Under the pieces are notes generated by a model. It worked only from the letters and a program-made list of their open reading frames with translations, searched no databases and was not told the origin of the DNA. DNA of 64,000 nt from Pseudonocardia oroxyli (GTDB taxonomy: Bacteria > Actinomycetota > Actinomycetes > Mycobacteriales > Pseudonocardiaceae): NCBI RefSeq assembly GCF_900102195.1, contig NZ_FNBE01000013.1, positions 149,000 to 212,999 on the forward strand. The letters are read 5' to 3'. The translations under genes and the position numbers were made by a program. Shown piece by piece: positions 35,919-45,200 of this stretch; the stretch's first letter is position 1, and the number at the start of each line of letters is the position of its first letter.

Positions 35919-36590
35919 GTGCGCCCGTATGTGATCGCCTCGGCGGCCGTCTCACTCGACGGGTACATCGACGACGTCGCCGACGCCCGGCTCCTGCTGT
36001 CCGACGACGAGGACCTCGACCGCGTGGACGAGGTCCGCGCCTGGTCGGACGCCCTGTTGGTCGGGGCGGGCACCATCCGGGCCGACGATCCCCGGCTGCT
36101 CGTCCGCTCCGCGGAGCGGCGGGCGGCGCGGGTCGCCGCGGGCAGGCCCGCGTCGCCGGCGAAGGTCACGCTGACCCGCTGCGGCAAGGTCGACCCGCAC
36201 GCGCGGTTCTTCACCGCGGGGGACACCGCCCGGTACGTCTACACCTGTGACGCGCAGGTGGCGCGGCTGCAGCGCACCCTCACCGGCGCCACCGTGGTCG
36301 GCGCGGGCGACCCGCTGACCGTCGAGCGGCTGCTCCACGACCTGCACGAGCGCGGGATCGAGCGGCTCATGGTGGAGGGCGGCGGCGCCGTGCACACCCT
36401 GTTCCTCGCGGCGGGCGTGGTCGACGAGCTGCACGTGGTCTACGCGCCCTTCTTCGTGGGACAGCCGAAGGCGCCCCGCTTCGTCAACGCCGCGGCGTTC
36501 CCCCAGGGGCCCGGGAACCGGATGACGCTGGGTAAGTCCCGACAGATCGGGGACCTGATGTTCCTGCAGTACTTCCCCCGGTCGTCGTGA
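35919..36590 (+). CDS. RibD C-terminal / dihydrofolate-reductase-fold reductase
   Basis: A 223-residue protein with the RibD reductase fold: VIASAAVSLDGYIDD, the NADPH-contact ALLVGAGTIRADDPRLLVR, and the signature LMVEGGGAVHTLFLAAGVVDELHV. It lacks the deaminase half of bifunctional RibD and is not next to other riboflavin genes, so it probably reduces the sugar or ring of a pyrimidine or pterin intermediate. GTG at 35919 begins right at the fold's first strand. First gene of a five-gene operon (to 39960) with a dehydrogenase, a PTPS-like protein, a glycosyltransferase and a UPF0104 protein. Confidence 0.8.
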   Translation: MRPYVIASAAVSLDGYIDDVADARLLLSDDEDLDRVDEVRAWSDALLVGAGTIRADDPRLLVRSAERRAARVAAGRPASPAKVTLTRCGKVDPHARFFTAGDTARYVYTCDAQVARLQRTLTGATVVGAGDPLTVERLLHDLHERGIERLMVEGGGAVHTLFLAAGVVDELHVVYAPFFVGQPKAPRFVNAAAFPQGPGNRMTLGKSRQIGDLMFLQYFPRSS

Positions 36591-36597
36591 GAGCGCT

Positions 36598-37524
36598 GTG
36601 AGGGCACTCTGGACCACCCCGGGCGCGGCCGCCCTGGTCGAGGGCCCGGACCCGGTGCCGGGACCGGGCGAGGTGCTCGTCCGGACGCTGCACTCCGGGA
36701 TCAGCCGCGGGACCGAGGCGCTGGTCTTCCGGGGCGGGGTCCCGGCCACGCAGGCCGCGGAGATGCGGGCGCCGTTCCAGGAGGGCGAGTTCCCGGGGCC
36801 GGTGAAGTACGGGTACCTCAACGTCGGGCGCACGGCGGCGGGTGAGGTGGTGTTCTGCCTGTACCCCCACCAGGACGTCTACGCGGTGCCCCCGTCCGCG
36901 CTGGTGCCCGTGCCCGACGACGTGCCGGCGGCGCGCGCGGTGCTCGCCGGGACCGTCGAGACGGCGGTCAACGCCCTGTGGGACGCGGGCCCGCGGGTGG
37001 GGGACCGGATCGCCGTGGTGGGGGCGGGGATGGTCGGCTGCTGCGTCGCGGCGCTGCTCTCGGACATCCCGGGGGTGCGCGTGCAGGTGGTGGACCCGCG
37101 GGACCGGTCCGCGGTGCTCGCGCCGTGGGGGGTGTCCTGTGTGGACGATCCTGCGGAGGACTGCGACCTGGTGTTCCACACGTCGGGCACCTCGGCCGGG
37201 CTGCAGCGGTCCCTGGACCTGCTCGGTGTGGAGGGCTCGGTGATCGAGCTGTCCTGGTACGGGGACGCGCCGGTGTCGGTGCAGCTGGGCGGCGCCTTCC
37301 ACCCGCGGCGGCTGACCGTGCGGTCCTCGCAGGTCGGGATGGTCGCGGGGGCGCGGCGGGCCCGGTGGGGCTACGCCGACCGGATGGCACTCGCCCTGCG
37401 GCTGCTCGCCGACCCGCGGTTCGACGCGGTGATCACGGACGCGGTGCCGTTCTCCGCCCTGGCCGAGCGCCTGCCGGGAATCCTGGGTGAACCGTCCGGC
37501 CTCTGCGTCCGTGTGGACTACTGA
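36598..37524 (+). CDS. Zinc-less MDR-family alcohol dehydrogenase-like protein
   Basis: A 308-residue medium-chain dehydrogenase. The GroES-like half has [27 protein letters not shown], where the catalytic zinc cysteine of classical alcohol dehydrogenases is replaced by Ser. The Rossmann half has [17 protein letters not shown], and a late [14 protein letters not shown] is typical of the subgroup. So it is an NAD(P)-dependent oxidoreductase without the usual zinc chemistry. GTG at 36598, seven bases after the RibD-like stop; the PTPS-like gene follows 11 bases later. Likely modifies the same small molecule as its neighbours. Confidence 0.78.
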   Translation: MRALWTTPGAAALVEGPDPVPGPGEVLVRTLHSGISRGTEALVFRGGVPATQAAEMRAPFQEGEFPGPVKYGYLNVGRTAAGEVVFCLYPHQDVYAVPPSALVPVPDDVPAARAVLAGTVETAVNALWDAGPRVGDRIAVVGAGMVGCCVAALLSDIPGVRVQVVDPRDRSAVLAPWGVSCVDDPAEDCDLVFHTSGTSAGLQRSLDLLGVEGSVIELSWYGDAPVSVQLGGAFHPRRLTVRSSQVGMVAGARRARWGYADRMALALRLLADPRFDAVITDAVPFSALAERLPGILGEPSGLCVRVDY

Positions 37525-37535
37525 AAGGGGCTCAC

Positions 37536-37934
37536 ATGTTCGGGATCACGGTGCGCGACCACATGATGGTCGCCCACAGCTTCACCGGTGCGGTCTTCGG
37601 GCCCGCCCAGCGCCTGCACGGTGCGACGTTCGTGGTGGACGCGACCTTCCGCCGCCCCGAGCTCGACGCCGACGACCTGGTCGTGGACATCGGGCTCGCG
37701 TCGGAGGCGCTCAAGGCCGTGCTGGCCGAGCTGACCTACCGCAACCTCGACGACCTCCCCGAGTTCGCGGGGCGCAACACCTCCACCGAGTTCCTGGCGC
37801 AGGTCGTCGCCGACCGGCTGGCGGGGCGGATCGCCGCAGACGAGCTGGGCCCCGGTGCCAGCGGGCTCACCGCCCTCGAGGTGACGCTGCACGAGTCGCA
37901 CGTCGCCTGGGCCACCTACACCCGCCCGCTGTGA
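37536..37934 (+). CDS. 6-pyruvoyl-tetrahydropterin synthase / QueD-like protein, altered zinc site
   Basis: A 132-residue T-fold protein. VAHSFTGAV (H14) and [11 protein letters not shown] (H28) correspond to the zinc-binding AAH and HGH motifs, and the C-terminal [13 protein letters not shown] to the ET..AEY strand. The second histidine of HGH is Ala30, and no catalytic cysteine is visible between the two motifs, so the usual PTPS or QueD reaction is doubtful. Family length is 120-150. ATG at 37536 follows AAAGGGG. Its stop overlaps the glycosyltransferase start (TGATG), tying the pterin-like step to glycosylation. Confidence 0.78.
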   Translation: MFGITVRDHMMVAHSFTGAVFGPAQRLHGATFVVDATFRRPELDADDLVVDIGLASEALKAVLAELTYRNLDDLPEFAGRNTSTEFLAQVVADRLAGRIAADELGPGASGLTALEVTLHESHVAWATYTRPL

Positions 37935-38986
37935 TGCGCGCGGTCCTCCCCGCGGACGTCGACGACCCCCGCCGCCCGAGCGGCGGAAACGTCTACGACC
38001 GCCGGATCCTCACCGCGCTCGCGGGACCCGACGCGGCGGTGGCGCCGGGTTCCGCGAGTCTGGGGGGTCTCGCGGCCCCCGGCGCCCCCTACCCTGTCGC
38101 GGAGGTCCTCGCCGCGGGAGCGTGGCCGCATCCCGCCCCCGCCGACCTCACCGCGCTCGCCGCGGCGCTCGCGGCGGTCCCCGCCGGCGAGACGGTCCTG
38201 CTCGACGGGCTGGTGGCCTGCGCCGCGCCCACCGTCGTCGTGCCGGAGGCGGGGCGGTTGCGGCTGGTCGTGCTGGTGCACCTGCCGCTCGGCGACGAGG
38301 CGGGCGCCCACCCGGCGCTCGAGTCCCGGGAGCGGGCGGTGCTGCACGCGGCCGCCGCGGTCGTCGCGACGAGCGCGTGGTCGGCGGTGCGGCTGCGCGC
38401 GGTGCACGGGCTCGCCGACGTCGCGGTCGTCCGGCCGGGCGTCGACCCGGCCCCCGTCGCGCCGGGCTCGGGCGGCGGGGCCCTGCTCTGCGTCGGCTCT
38501 CTGACCCCGACCAAGGGGCAGGACGTGCTGCTCGCGGCCCTCGACCGGCTCGCCGACACCGCCTGGACCTGCCGGCTCGTGGGCTCGCCGGACCGGGCGC
38601 CGGAGTTCGCCGCCGCGCTGGCGCGCCATCCGCGGGTCGCCCTCGTCGGGCCGCTCACCGGGGCCGCGCTCGACGCGGAGTTCGCCGCCGCCGACCTGCT
38701 GGTCCAGCCGTCGCGCCGCGAGTCCTACGGCATGGTGGCCACCGAGGCCCTGGCCCGCGGCCTCCCGGTCGTCGCGTCGGACGTCGGCGGGGTGCGCGAG
38801 GCGGTCGGCGACGCGGCGCTGCTCGTCCCGGCGGAGGATCCCGCCGCTCTGGCCGCGGCGCTGCGCCGCGTCCTCGCCGATCCGGCCCCGCTGCGCCGCG
38901 CCGCCCTCGCCCGACGCACGGGCCTGCGCACCTGGCCGCAGGCCGCGCGGGAGCTGCACACGATCCTGGTGGGAGTCGCCGCATGA
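37934..38986 (+). CDS. GT4-family glycosyltransferase
   Basis: A 350-residue GT-B fold transferase. N-terminal GGNVYDRRIL and the central LCVGSLTPTKGQDVLLAAL precede the GT4 donor-site motif ESYGMVATEALARGLPVVAS with the conserved EX7E glutamates and DVGGVREAVGD. It transfers a sugar from a nucleotide or lipid donor. Overlap at both ends (TGATG with the PTPS-like gene, ATGA with the membrane protein gene) indicates strict co-expression. Acceptor unknown; context suggests a pterin-like small molecule or a lipid carrier. Confidence 0.84.
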   Translation: MRAVLPADVDDPRRPSGGNVYDRRILTALAGPDAAVAPGSASLGGLAAPGAPYPVAEVLAAGAWPHPAPADLTALAAALAAVPAGETVLLDGLVACAAPTVVVPEAGRLRLVVLVHLPLGDEAGAHPALESRERAVLHAAAAVVATSAWSAVRLRAVHGLADVAVVRPGVDPAPVAPGSGGGALLCVGSLTPTKGQDVLLAALDRLADTAWTCRLVGSPDRAPEFAAALARHPRVALVGPLTGAALDAEFAAADLLVQPSRRESYGMVATEALARGLPVVASDVGGVREAVGDAALLVPAEDPAALAAALRRVLADPAPLRRAALARRTGLRTWPQAARELHTILVGVAA

Positions 38987-39960
38987 CCATGACCGAGCGC
39001 CGGTCCCGGTCCGGCACGAAACGTGTCCTCACCCATCCCCGCACCCGCACCGTGGCGGCGCTGGTGCTGCTGGGGGTCGTGGTGTGGCGGCTCGGGGCCG
39101 GGCCGTTCGTGGACGGCCTGCGCGCGGTGGACCTCCCCGCGGTCGCCGCGGCACTGGCGATCGGCGCGGCGACCACGGTGTGCGGGGCGTGGCGGTGGGC
39201 CCTGGTCTCGCGCAGGCTCGGGATGCCGATGCGGCTGCGCCCCGCGGTCGCCGACTGCTACCAGGCGCTCTTCCTCAACACCGTGCTCCCGGCGGGCGTG
39301 CTCGGGGACGTCGGGCGGGCGGTGGCGCACGGTCGTGCCACCGGAGACGTCGGGCGCTCCGCCCGCGCCGTCATGATCGAGAAGTCCGCGGGCCAGATCG
39401 TGCTGGTGCTGGTCGGTGCCGCGGTGCTGGCCGTCGAGCCCGCGGTCCTGCAGGTGCTCCACATCCCGTGGGCCCTCGTCCTGGGGGCCGCGGGACTCGC
39501 GGTGGGCCTGGTCCTCGCCGTCCGCCGGGTCCGGTCGGCGCTGGGCACCCTCCTGCGCGACGCCGTGCGCGGGACGTCCCCGGCCGTGCTCGGCCTCTCC
39601 CTGCTCGCGCTGGTCGGGTACCTCGGCCTGTTCCTGGTCGCCGCGCGCGCCGTGGGGGTGTCCGCGCCGACCGTCGAGGTGCTGCCGCTGCTGGTCCTGG
39701 CGCTGTTCGTGATGGGTCTGCCGGTCACCGTCGGCGGGTTCGGCCCGCGCGAGGCCACCGCCGCCCTGGCCTTCGGCGCGGTCGGCCTGGGCGCGGCCCA
39801 GGGCCTGAGCGCCGCGGTGGTCTACGGCGTGCTCACCATGGTGAGCACGCTCCCGGGCGCGCTGGTCCTGCTGGGCAGGCGGATCGGGCTAGCGGGGAGG
39901 ACTCAGGTGGCGCTCGCGTCGAGCACCATGACCTCCCCGGCCCCCAGCAGCGTGACGTAG
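38983..39960 (+). CDS. UPF0104 / lysylphosphatidylglycerol-synthase-type membrane protein
   Basis: A 325-residue integral membrane protein with about eight helices and the flippase-domain signatures WRWALVSRRLG, LFLNTVLPAGVLGDVGRA, the charged RAVMIEKSAGQIVLV and PVTVGGFGPREATAAL. It has only the membrane domain, not the aminoacyl-transferase domain of MprF. Such proteins (including AglD) are linked to lipid-bound sugar handling. In this operon it may move or process the glycosylated product across the membrane. Its end overlaps the convergent kinase gene by 58 bases. Confidence 0.82.
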   Translation: MTMTERRSRSGTKRVLTHPRTRTVAALVLLGVVVWRLGAGPFVDGLRAVDLPAVAAALAIGAATTVCGAWRWALVSRRLGMPMRLRPAVADCYQALFLNTVLPAGVLGDVGRAVAHGRATGDVGRSARAVMIEKSAGQIVLVLVGAAVLAVEPAVLQVLHIPWALVLGAAGLAVGLVLAVRRVRSALGTLLRDAVRGTSPAVLGLSLLALVGYLGLFLVAARAVGVSAPTVEVLPLLVLALFVMGLPVTVGGFGPREATAALAFGAVGLGAAQGLSAAVVYGVLTMVSTLPGALVLLGRRIGLAGRTQVALASSTMTSPAPSSVT

Positions 39961-42164
39961 GCCTGCCGCCCGTTCGGCAGCATCGACACGCTGGTCGGCG
40001 ACGGTGCCGGGATGGTCGCGGTGATCTGGTTCGTGGCGGTGTCGATCACCGAGACGGAGTTGCCGTCGACGTTCGCGGTGTAGAGGTAGTGCCCGTCCGC
40101 GGTGTAGGCGATGTCCTGCGGCTTCTTGCCCACCGGCACGGTCGCGACGACCGCGTTCGTGGCGGTGTCGATCACCGAGACGGTGCTGCTGTCGAAGTTG
40201 ACCACCGACACGCGGGAGCCGTCCGGCGACAGCGCCGTGGCGTGCGGGCTGGTCCCGACCGGAATGGTGGTGCGGACGGTGTTCGTGGCCACGTCCAGCA
40301 CGGAGACCACGTTGGACTCGTGGTTGGCCGTGTAGAGCGTCTTGCCGTCCTTGCTGAACACCACCCAGTGCGGGTTCGGCGGCACGGTGATCTCCTGGAC
40401 CACCGTGTCCGTGGTCGTGTCGATCAGGTCCAGCTTGCCGTCGTCGTGGCTGGGGACGTAGAGCAGCTTCCCGTCCTGTGTCGTCGCCGACGCGAACGGC
40501 CGCTTGCCCACCGGGATGGTGGTCAGCAGCGTGTTCGACGACGTGTCCAGCACGCCGATCAGGTTCACCGTCTTCTCGGTGTTGTAGATGCTCACGTAGG
40601 CCCGCGAGCCGTCCGGTGAGAACGACACGAACTGCGGCGGACCGGCCGGGATCGGGATCGTGGCGGTGACCTGGTTGATCTTGGTGTCCAGCACCGTGAC
40701 GACGCCCGCGTCCCGGTTGGCGATGTAGGCGAACCGGCCGTTCGGCGCCACCTCCAGGTACCCGGGGGTGGGGCCGACGGGGATCGTGCCGTTCACCGTC
40801 GGGACGGCGATGGCCGTCGCGACCTGCGGGGCGGCCTGCTCCGCGGCCGGCACGGCGGCGTTCTGCGCCACGGTCGGGACCGGGCCGGTCGGTGCGGCCG
40901 CGTCGTGGTCGTGGGTGGCGGCGGCCGGCGTGCCGGGCCGCACCAGCACGAAGACCAGCACGGCGGCCAGGGCGGCGGCGAGCACGGACGCACCGACGGC
41001 CACCCAGGTCCGCCCGCGCCCGGACTTGGGGGCGGAGAGCGGCGGCGGGGGCGTCCCCGCCCCGATCACCACGGTGCGGTCGCCGTCGTCGGTGGGCGGT
41101 GGCTCCGCGCCCGCGGGCGGGGGCGGGACCTCGCCCAGCGTGATCCGGGTGGTGGCGTCCGGGTCCGCGGGCGCGGCGACGGGCTCGTCCGCGACGGGCT
41201 CCTCCACCACCGGCGGTTCGGGAACGGCTGGTACGGCAGGCAGGGGTGGCTCGGCCACCGGCGTGGCGGTGCGCAGGTCCGCGGGCGGCGCGGCGAGCAC
41301 CGACTGCACGGTGCGGTCCAGCGGCCGCGCGGGTGCGGCGGGCGCCGCCCCGCTCTGCAGCGCCACCTTGGCCGCCGCCGCGAGGGCCGTGGGGGTGGGG
41401 AACCGGCCGTCCAGGGACTTCGCCATGCCGCGGGTCACGACGTCGTCGAGCGCGGCGGGCAGCCCGGCCTGCGCCTCGCTCGGTCGCGGCGGGTCGGTGT
41501 AGAGGTGGTTGAACATCAGCGACGGCAGGTCCTCGCCGGGGAACGGGCCGGTCGCGGTGAGGCACTCGTAGAGCAGGCAGGCCAGCGAGTAGACGTCCGT
41601 GCGGCCGTCGATCGTCTGGTTGGTGAAGCGCTCCGGCGCCATGTAGTCGAGCGTCCCGACGGTCACTCCGGTGATCGTCACCGAGGTGCGCGCGGTCCCG
41701 ACGGTGCGGGCGATCCCGAAGTCGACGACGTACACGAACCCGCCGGGGGTCACCAGCACGTTCGACGGCTTGATGTCCCGGTGCACCAGCCCGTCCGCGT
41801 GCGCCGCCTCGAGCGCCTCGGCGACCTGGGTGATCACCGCGACGGCCTCCTCGGGGGCGAGCGGGCCGGTGCGTTCGAGCATGGTCCGCAGGTTCTCGCC
41901 GTCGACCAGGCGCATGTCGATGAACAGCCGGCCGTCGAGCTCGCCGTAGTCGTGGATCGGGATGACGTGCGGCTCCCGCAGCCGCGCCGCGACGTGCGAC
42001 TCCCGCCGGAAGCGCCGGAGGAACTCGGGGTCCTTGGCCAGCCCCTCCGGCAGCAGCTTGAGTGCCACCATCCGGTCCCGCCGGGTGTCGAACGCGCGGT
42101 AGACCTCGCCCATCCCGCCGACCCCGAGGAGCTCCTCCAGCCGGTAGTGCCCGATCTGCTGCAA
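39903..42164 (-). CDS. Transmembrane Ser/Thr protein kinase with extracellular YVTN beta-propeller
   Basis: A 753-residue PknD-like kinase. Kinase domain: glycine loop LLGVGGMGEVY, K36, HRD at D130 with HRDIKPSNV, DFG at D148 and the APE-type MAPERF. A Pro/Ala-rich juxtamembrane linker follows, then one transmembrane helix (about 396-420). The C-terminal 300 residues are a beta-propeller of repeated blades such as VSVIDTATNAVVATVPVG and YTANHESNVVSVLD, facing outside. The TTG at 42164 has GGGGGAGG at ideal spacing and starts three residues before the kinase fold. It likely senses an extracellular ligand; the FHA protein 48 bases upstream is a plausible phospho-partner. Confidence 0.87.
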   Translation of the reverse strand: MQQIGHYRLEELLGVGGMGEVYRAFDTRRDRMVALKLLPEGLAKDPEFLRRFRRESHVAARLREPHVIPIHDYGELDGRLFIDMRLVDGENLRTMLERTGPLAPEEAVAVITQVAEALEAAHADGLVHRDIKPSNVLVTPGGFVYVVDFGIARTVGTARTSVTITGVTVGTLDYMAPERFTNQTIDGRTDVYSLACLLYECLTATGPFPGEDLPSLMFNHLYTDPPRPSEAQAGLPAALDDVVTRGMAKSLDGRFPTPTALAAAAKVALQSGAAPAAPARPLDRTVQSVLAAPPADLRTATPVAEPPLPAVPAVPEPPVVEEPVADEPVAAPADPDATTRITLGEVPPPPAGAEPPPTDDGDRTVVIGAGTPPPPLSAPKSGRGRTWVAVGASVLAAALAAVLVFVLVRPGTPAAATHDHDAAAPTGPVPTVAQNAAVPAAEQAAPQVATAIAVPTVNGTIPVGPTPGYLEVAPNGRFAYIANRDAGVVTVLDTKINQVTATIPIPAGPPQFVSFSPDGSRAYVSIYNTEKTVNLIGVLDTSSNTLLTTIPVGKRPFASATTQDGKLLYVPSHDDGKLDLIDTTTDTVVQEITVPPNPHWVVFSKDGKTLYTANHESNVVSVLDVATNTVRTTIPVGTSPHATALSPDGSRVSVVNFDSSTVSVIDTATNAVVATVPVGKKPQDIAYTADGHYLYTANVDGNSVSVIDTATNQITATIPAPSPTSVSMLPNGRQAYVTLLGAGEVMVLDASAT

Positions 42165-42212
42165 CGCCGCCTCCCCCGCCTCGCCGGTTCCTCGGTGCAA
42201 CGGGCCCCGGCG

Positions 42213-45200
42213 TTAACGATCGAGCGCGCCGCCGTGTCCGGGCAGCCCGCCGTCTTCGGGCACGGGGGCGTCCGCGACGTCCGGCAGCCCCTCCGACACC
42301 ACGATCCCCAGCTCGGCCAACCCCGTGGCCAGCCGGGCGTAGTAACCGGTCACGGCCGTGAAGGCGGCCTCGACGGCGGCCACCAGCCGGGCTCCCGCCG
42401 CCTCCCGGACGGCCTCCTCGTGCTCTTCGAACGCGAGGATCCCGTCCCGCAGGGCGAGCGTGATCTCCGACAGCAGCCGGACGTCCTCGGCCGCGAGCAG
42501 CCGGCACGCGGGAACCAGCGCGCTCGGCGCCCGCCCGCCCCGCTCCACCTGCCCGACCAGGTCCTTGAGGTGGGCGGCGACCCCGCGCACCTGCCGGTAC
42601 CCCGCCGTCTCGGCCAGCGCGGCCAGGGTCCGGTCCGCCGTGCGCAGGTCCACGTCGTCCGCGCAGTACCCGGCGGTGAGCCGCCACAGGGTGCGCAGGT
42701 CGTCGTCGAGCAGGCCGTCGAGGTAGCTGACCAGGAAGCGGCGGTGCCCCTCGACGAGGAACTGGGCCTTGTAGGGGGTGAGCTCGCCGGGATCGTCCGG
42801 CCCGGTGGCCGCCCGGTCCGCGAACCCGACGTCCGCGACCAGCGCGTTCTGCATGCCGACGACCAGGTAGATCGTGCGCACCCACGTCGTGAACAGGTCG
42901 TCCAGCGAGAGGAACCGCAGCCCCTCCGCCGTGGGCACCACACCCCAGCGGCCGCCGAAGCGCAGCCTGCGCAGGGTGCCGATCTCGTACATGCCGAGCT
43001 GGGCGTCGATCTCGGCGTGCGCGTGGTGCAGCACGCGCTGGTAGGCGTCCGTGCCGTCGAGCCCGCAGTTGTTGAGCACGATGTGCGGCCCGCCCACGTG
43101 CAGGTGGACGAACTCGGTCATGTCATAGACCTTGCCGCTCACCGCCATCCACGGCGCCGCGGCGGTGGCGGGATGGCGGACCAGCTCCGAGACCTCCAGC
43201 ATCCGACCCTGCTGGGCGTGCCCGCCGTAGGTGGTGAAGACGTCCAGCTGCAGCCGGTCCTCCGCGACCAGCCCGCGCACGAACTCGTCCGGATCGGTGC
43301 GCGGCCGCGCGACCTCCTTGAGCGCCTCGATCACCGAGACCGCGAAGTCGGTGCGCCCGCACACGTAGACCCGGGCGGTGCGCAGCAGGTCCCAGGGGTC
43401 GTGCGCGGCGATGAGATCCGGCACCCGGGCCCGGGTGCCGGCGGACGGCGTGTGGGCCGTGCCGTCGAACGTGAGCGTCGCGTCCTCGCGGGACAGGGCG
43501 GTGTGCAGGGTGAACCCGCCGCGGGCGGCGGCCGCGTCGAAGTCCGCCAGGTCGAGGTCGCCCGCCGTGCGCGCGCCCACGTACAGGACCGCGGGCCGCT
43601 CCTCGCGGGCCGCGACGAGCCCGTGGAACGGCGCGACCCCGGAGCCCGCGGCGAACATCAGCAGGGGGGTGTCCGGGTCGTCGGGCAGCCGGAACCGCGG
43701 CGCGGGCACGATCCGCAACGACAGCCGCTTGTTGCGGTGGCGGGGGTCGGTGGCCATGCGCCGCAGGAAGTGCGAGGCCGTGCCGCGGCGCTCCCGGGCG
43801 GTGGAGAACGCGGAGCGGGCGGAGGTGTAGCCCAGGCCGCGGACCACCAGCGACAGCGTCTCGGCGGGCTCGCCGGGCTTCGTGGCGCCGGCCAGCGAGT
43901 ACAGCCGGAAGGTCTCCGGCGGCACGAGCGCCGCCAGCGACTCCTCGACGTGCCCCGCCCACAGCCGCGTGACGTCGAACCCGCCCGCGTGCAGCAGGTT
44001 CAGCACGTCCCACAGCTCCCACTGGTCCTCCATCCGGGCGTCGACGACCCGGCCCAGCGCCCCGGACGCCGACAGCGCGAGCAGGCGCTTCGCCACCGGT
44101 CGGTCCATCGGCCGGATCCGGGCGAAGCGCAGCAGCGTGCGCAGCGGCAGGACGTCGACGTCGTCGGAGAACCCGGCCCGCAGCCGGACCGCCTGCCGCC
44201 ACCGCTCGGTGAGCGGGACGAGCTCGTCCCCGGTGGCCTGCAGCGCCCGCAGCGTCCGCTCGACCAGGTCGTCGTCGTTCTCGGGCAGGACGCCCAGCCG
44301 GTCTCCGGGCAGGTGGTACACGCCCTGCCCGCTGACGTCGAGCTGCAGGTGGCAGGTCCAGCCGCCGCCCTCGGCGTCCGCCAGGAGCCGGCCGCGCACC
44401 GGCCTGCCGAACACCACCGGCCTGCCCACGGGGGGCCTGCGCTCCTCGCGGACCAGGGCGAGCTCGCCGTCCACGGCGTCCCAGGTGCGGTCCTTGAACA
44501 GCCCGGTGAAGCGGGCCCCGGTGGTGACTTGCCTGCCCACCTTGAACGCGACCTCGAGGAACCCGTACGCCTTGATCCGGTGCAGGCCCATCCAGCCGCG
44601 GTCGCCGAGGTAGGCGTCGAGCACCGCGTTGTACAGCCCGCGCAGGTCCGCGCGGCCGCGCTGCTCCACGAAGGTCCGCACCGAGACCTCGCGCAGCGCC
44701 GCGACGAACTCGGTCCAGTGCCGCGGGAAGTGGCCGGCGAGGTAGGTGCTCTGCCGACCGACGAGCGAGCCGTACTCGGCGCGCTCGAGGAACGCGTCGA
44801 TCGCGTGGACGTGCGGCTGCGCCGTGCCGCTGGGGCTGGGGGCGCCGTCGACGACCGGCACCCCGGCCGTCCCGACGGTCTTCGCCCAGACCACCTGGTC
44901 GAGGAAGTGCCTGCCGCGCGGGTTGGGGTCCAGCTGCGGGTAGATCACCTGGGTGGCGGCCCGCAGGCCGTCGAGCACGCGGAGCAGGGCCTCGCCGACC
45001 TCGGTCTCGTCCTCGCGCAGCACGGCGTCCTGGGCGTCGACCATCGCCGCCAGCACCGGGGTGAGGCTCATCGCGAACTCGGTCGTGACCAGGTAGAAGA
45101 TGCGTTCGGCGCCGTTGCCCCAGTTCGGGACGAGCAGCTCCATGTTGTCCAGCGCCCGCGGCCCGGCCGGGTCCCGCAGCCGCCAGTTGTAGAGGAAGAG

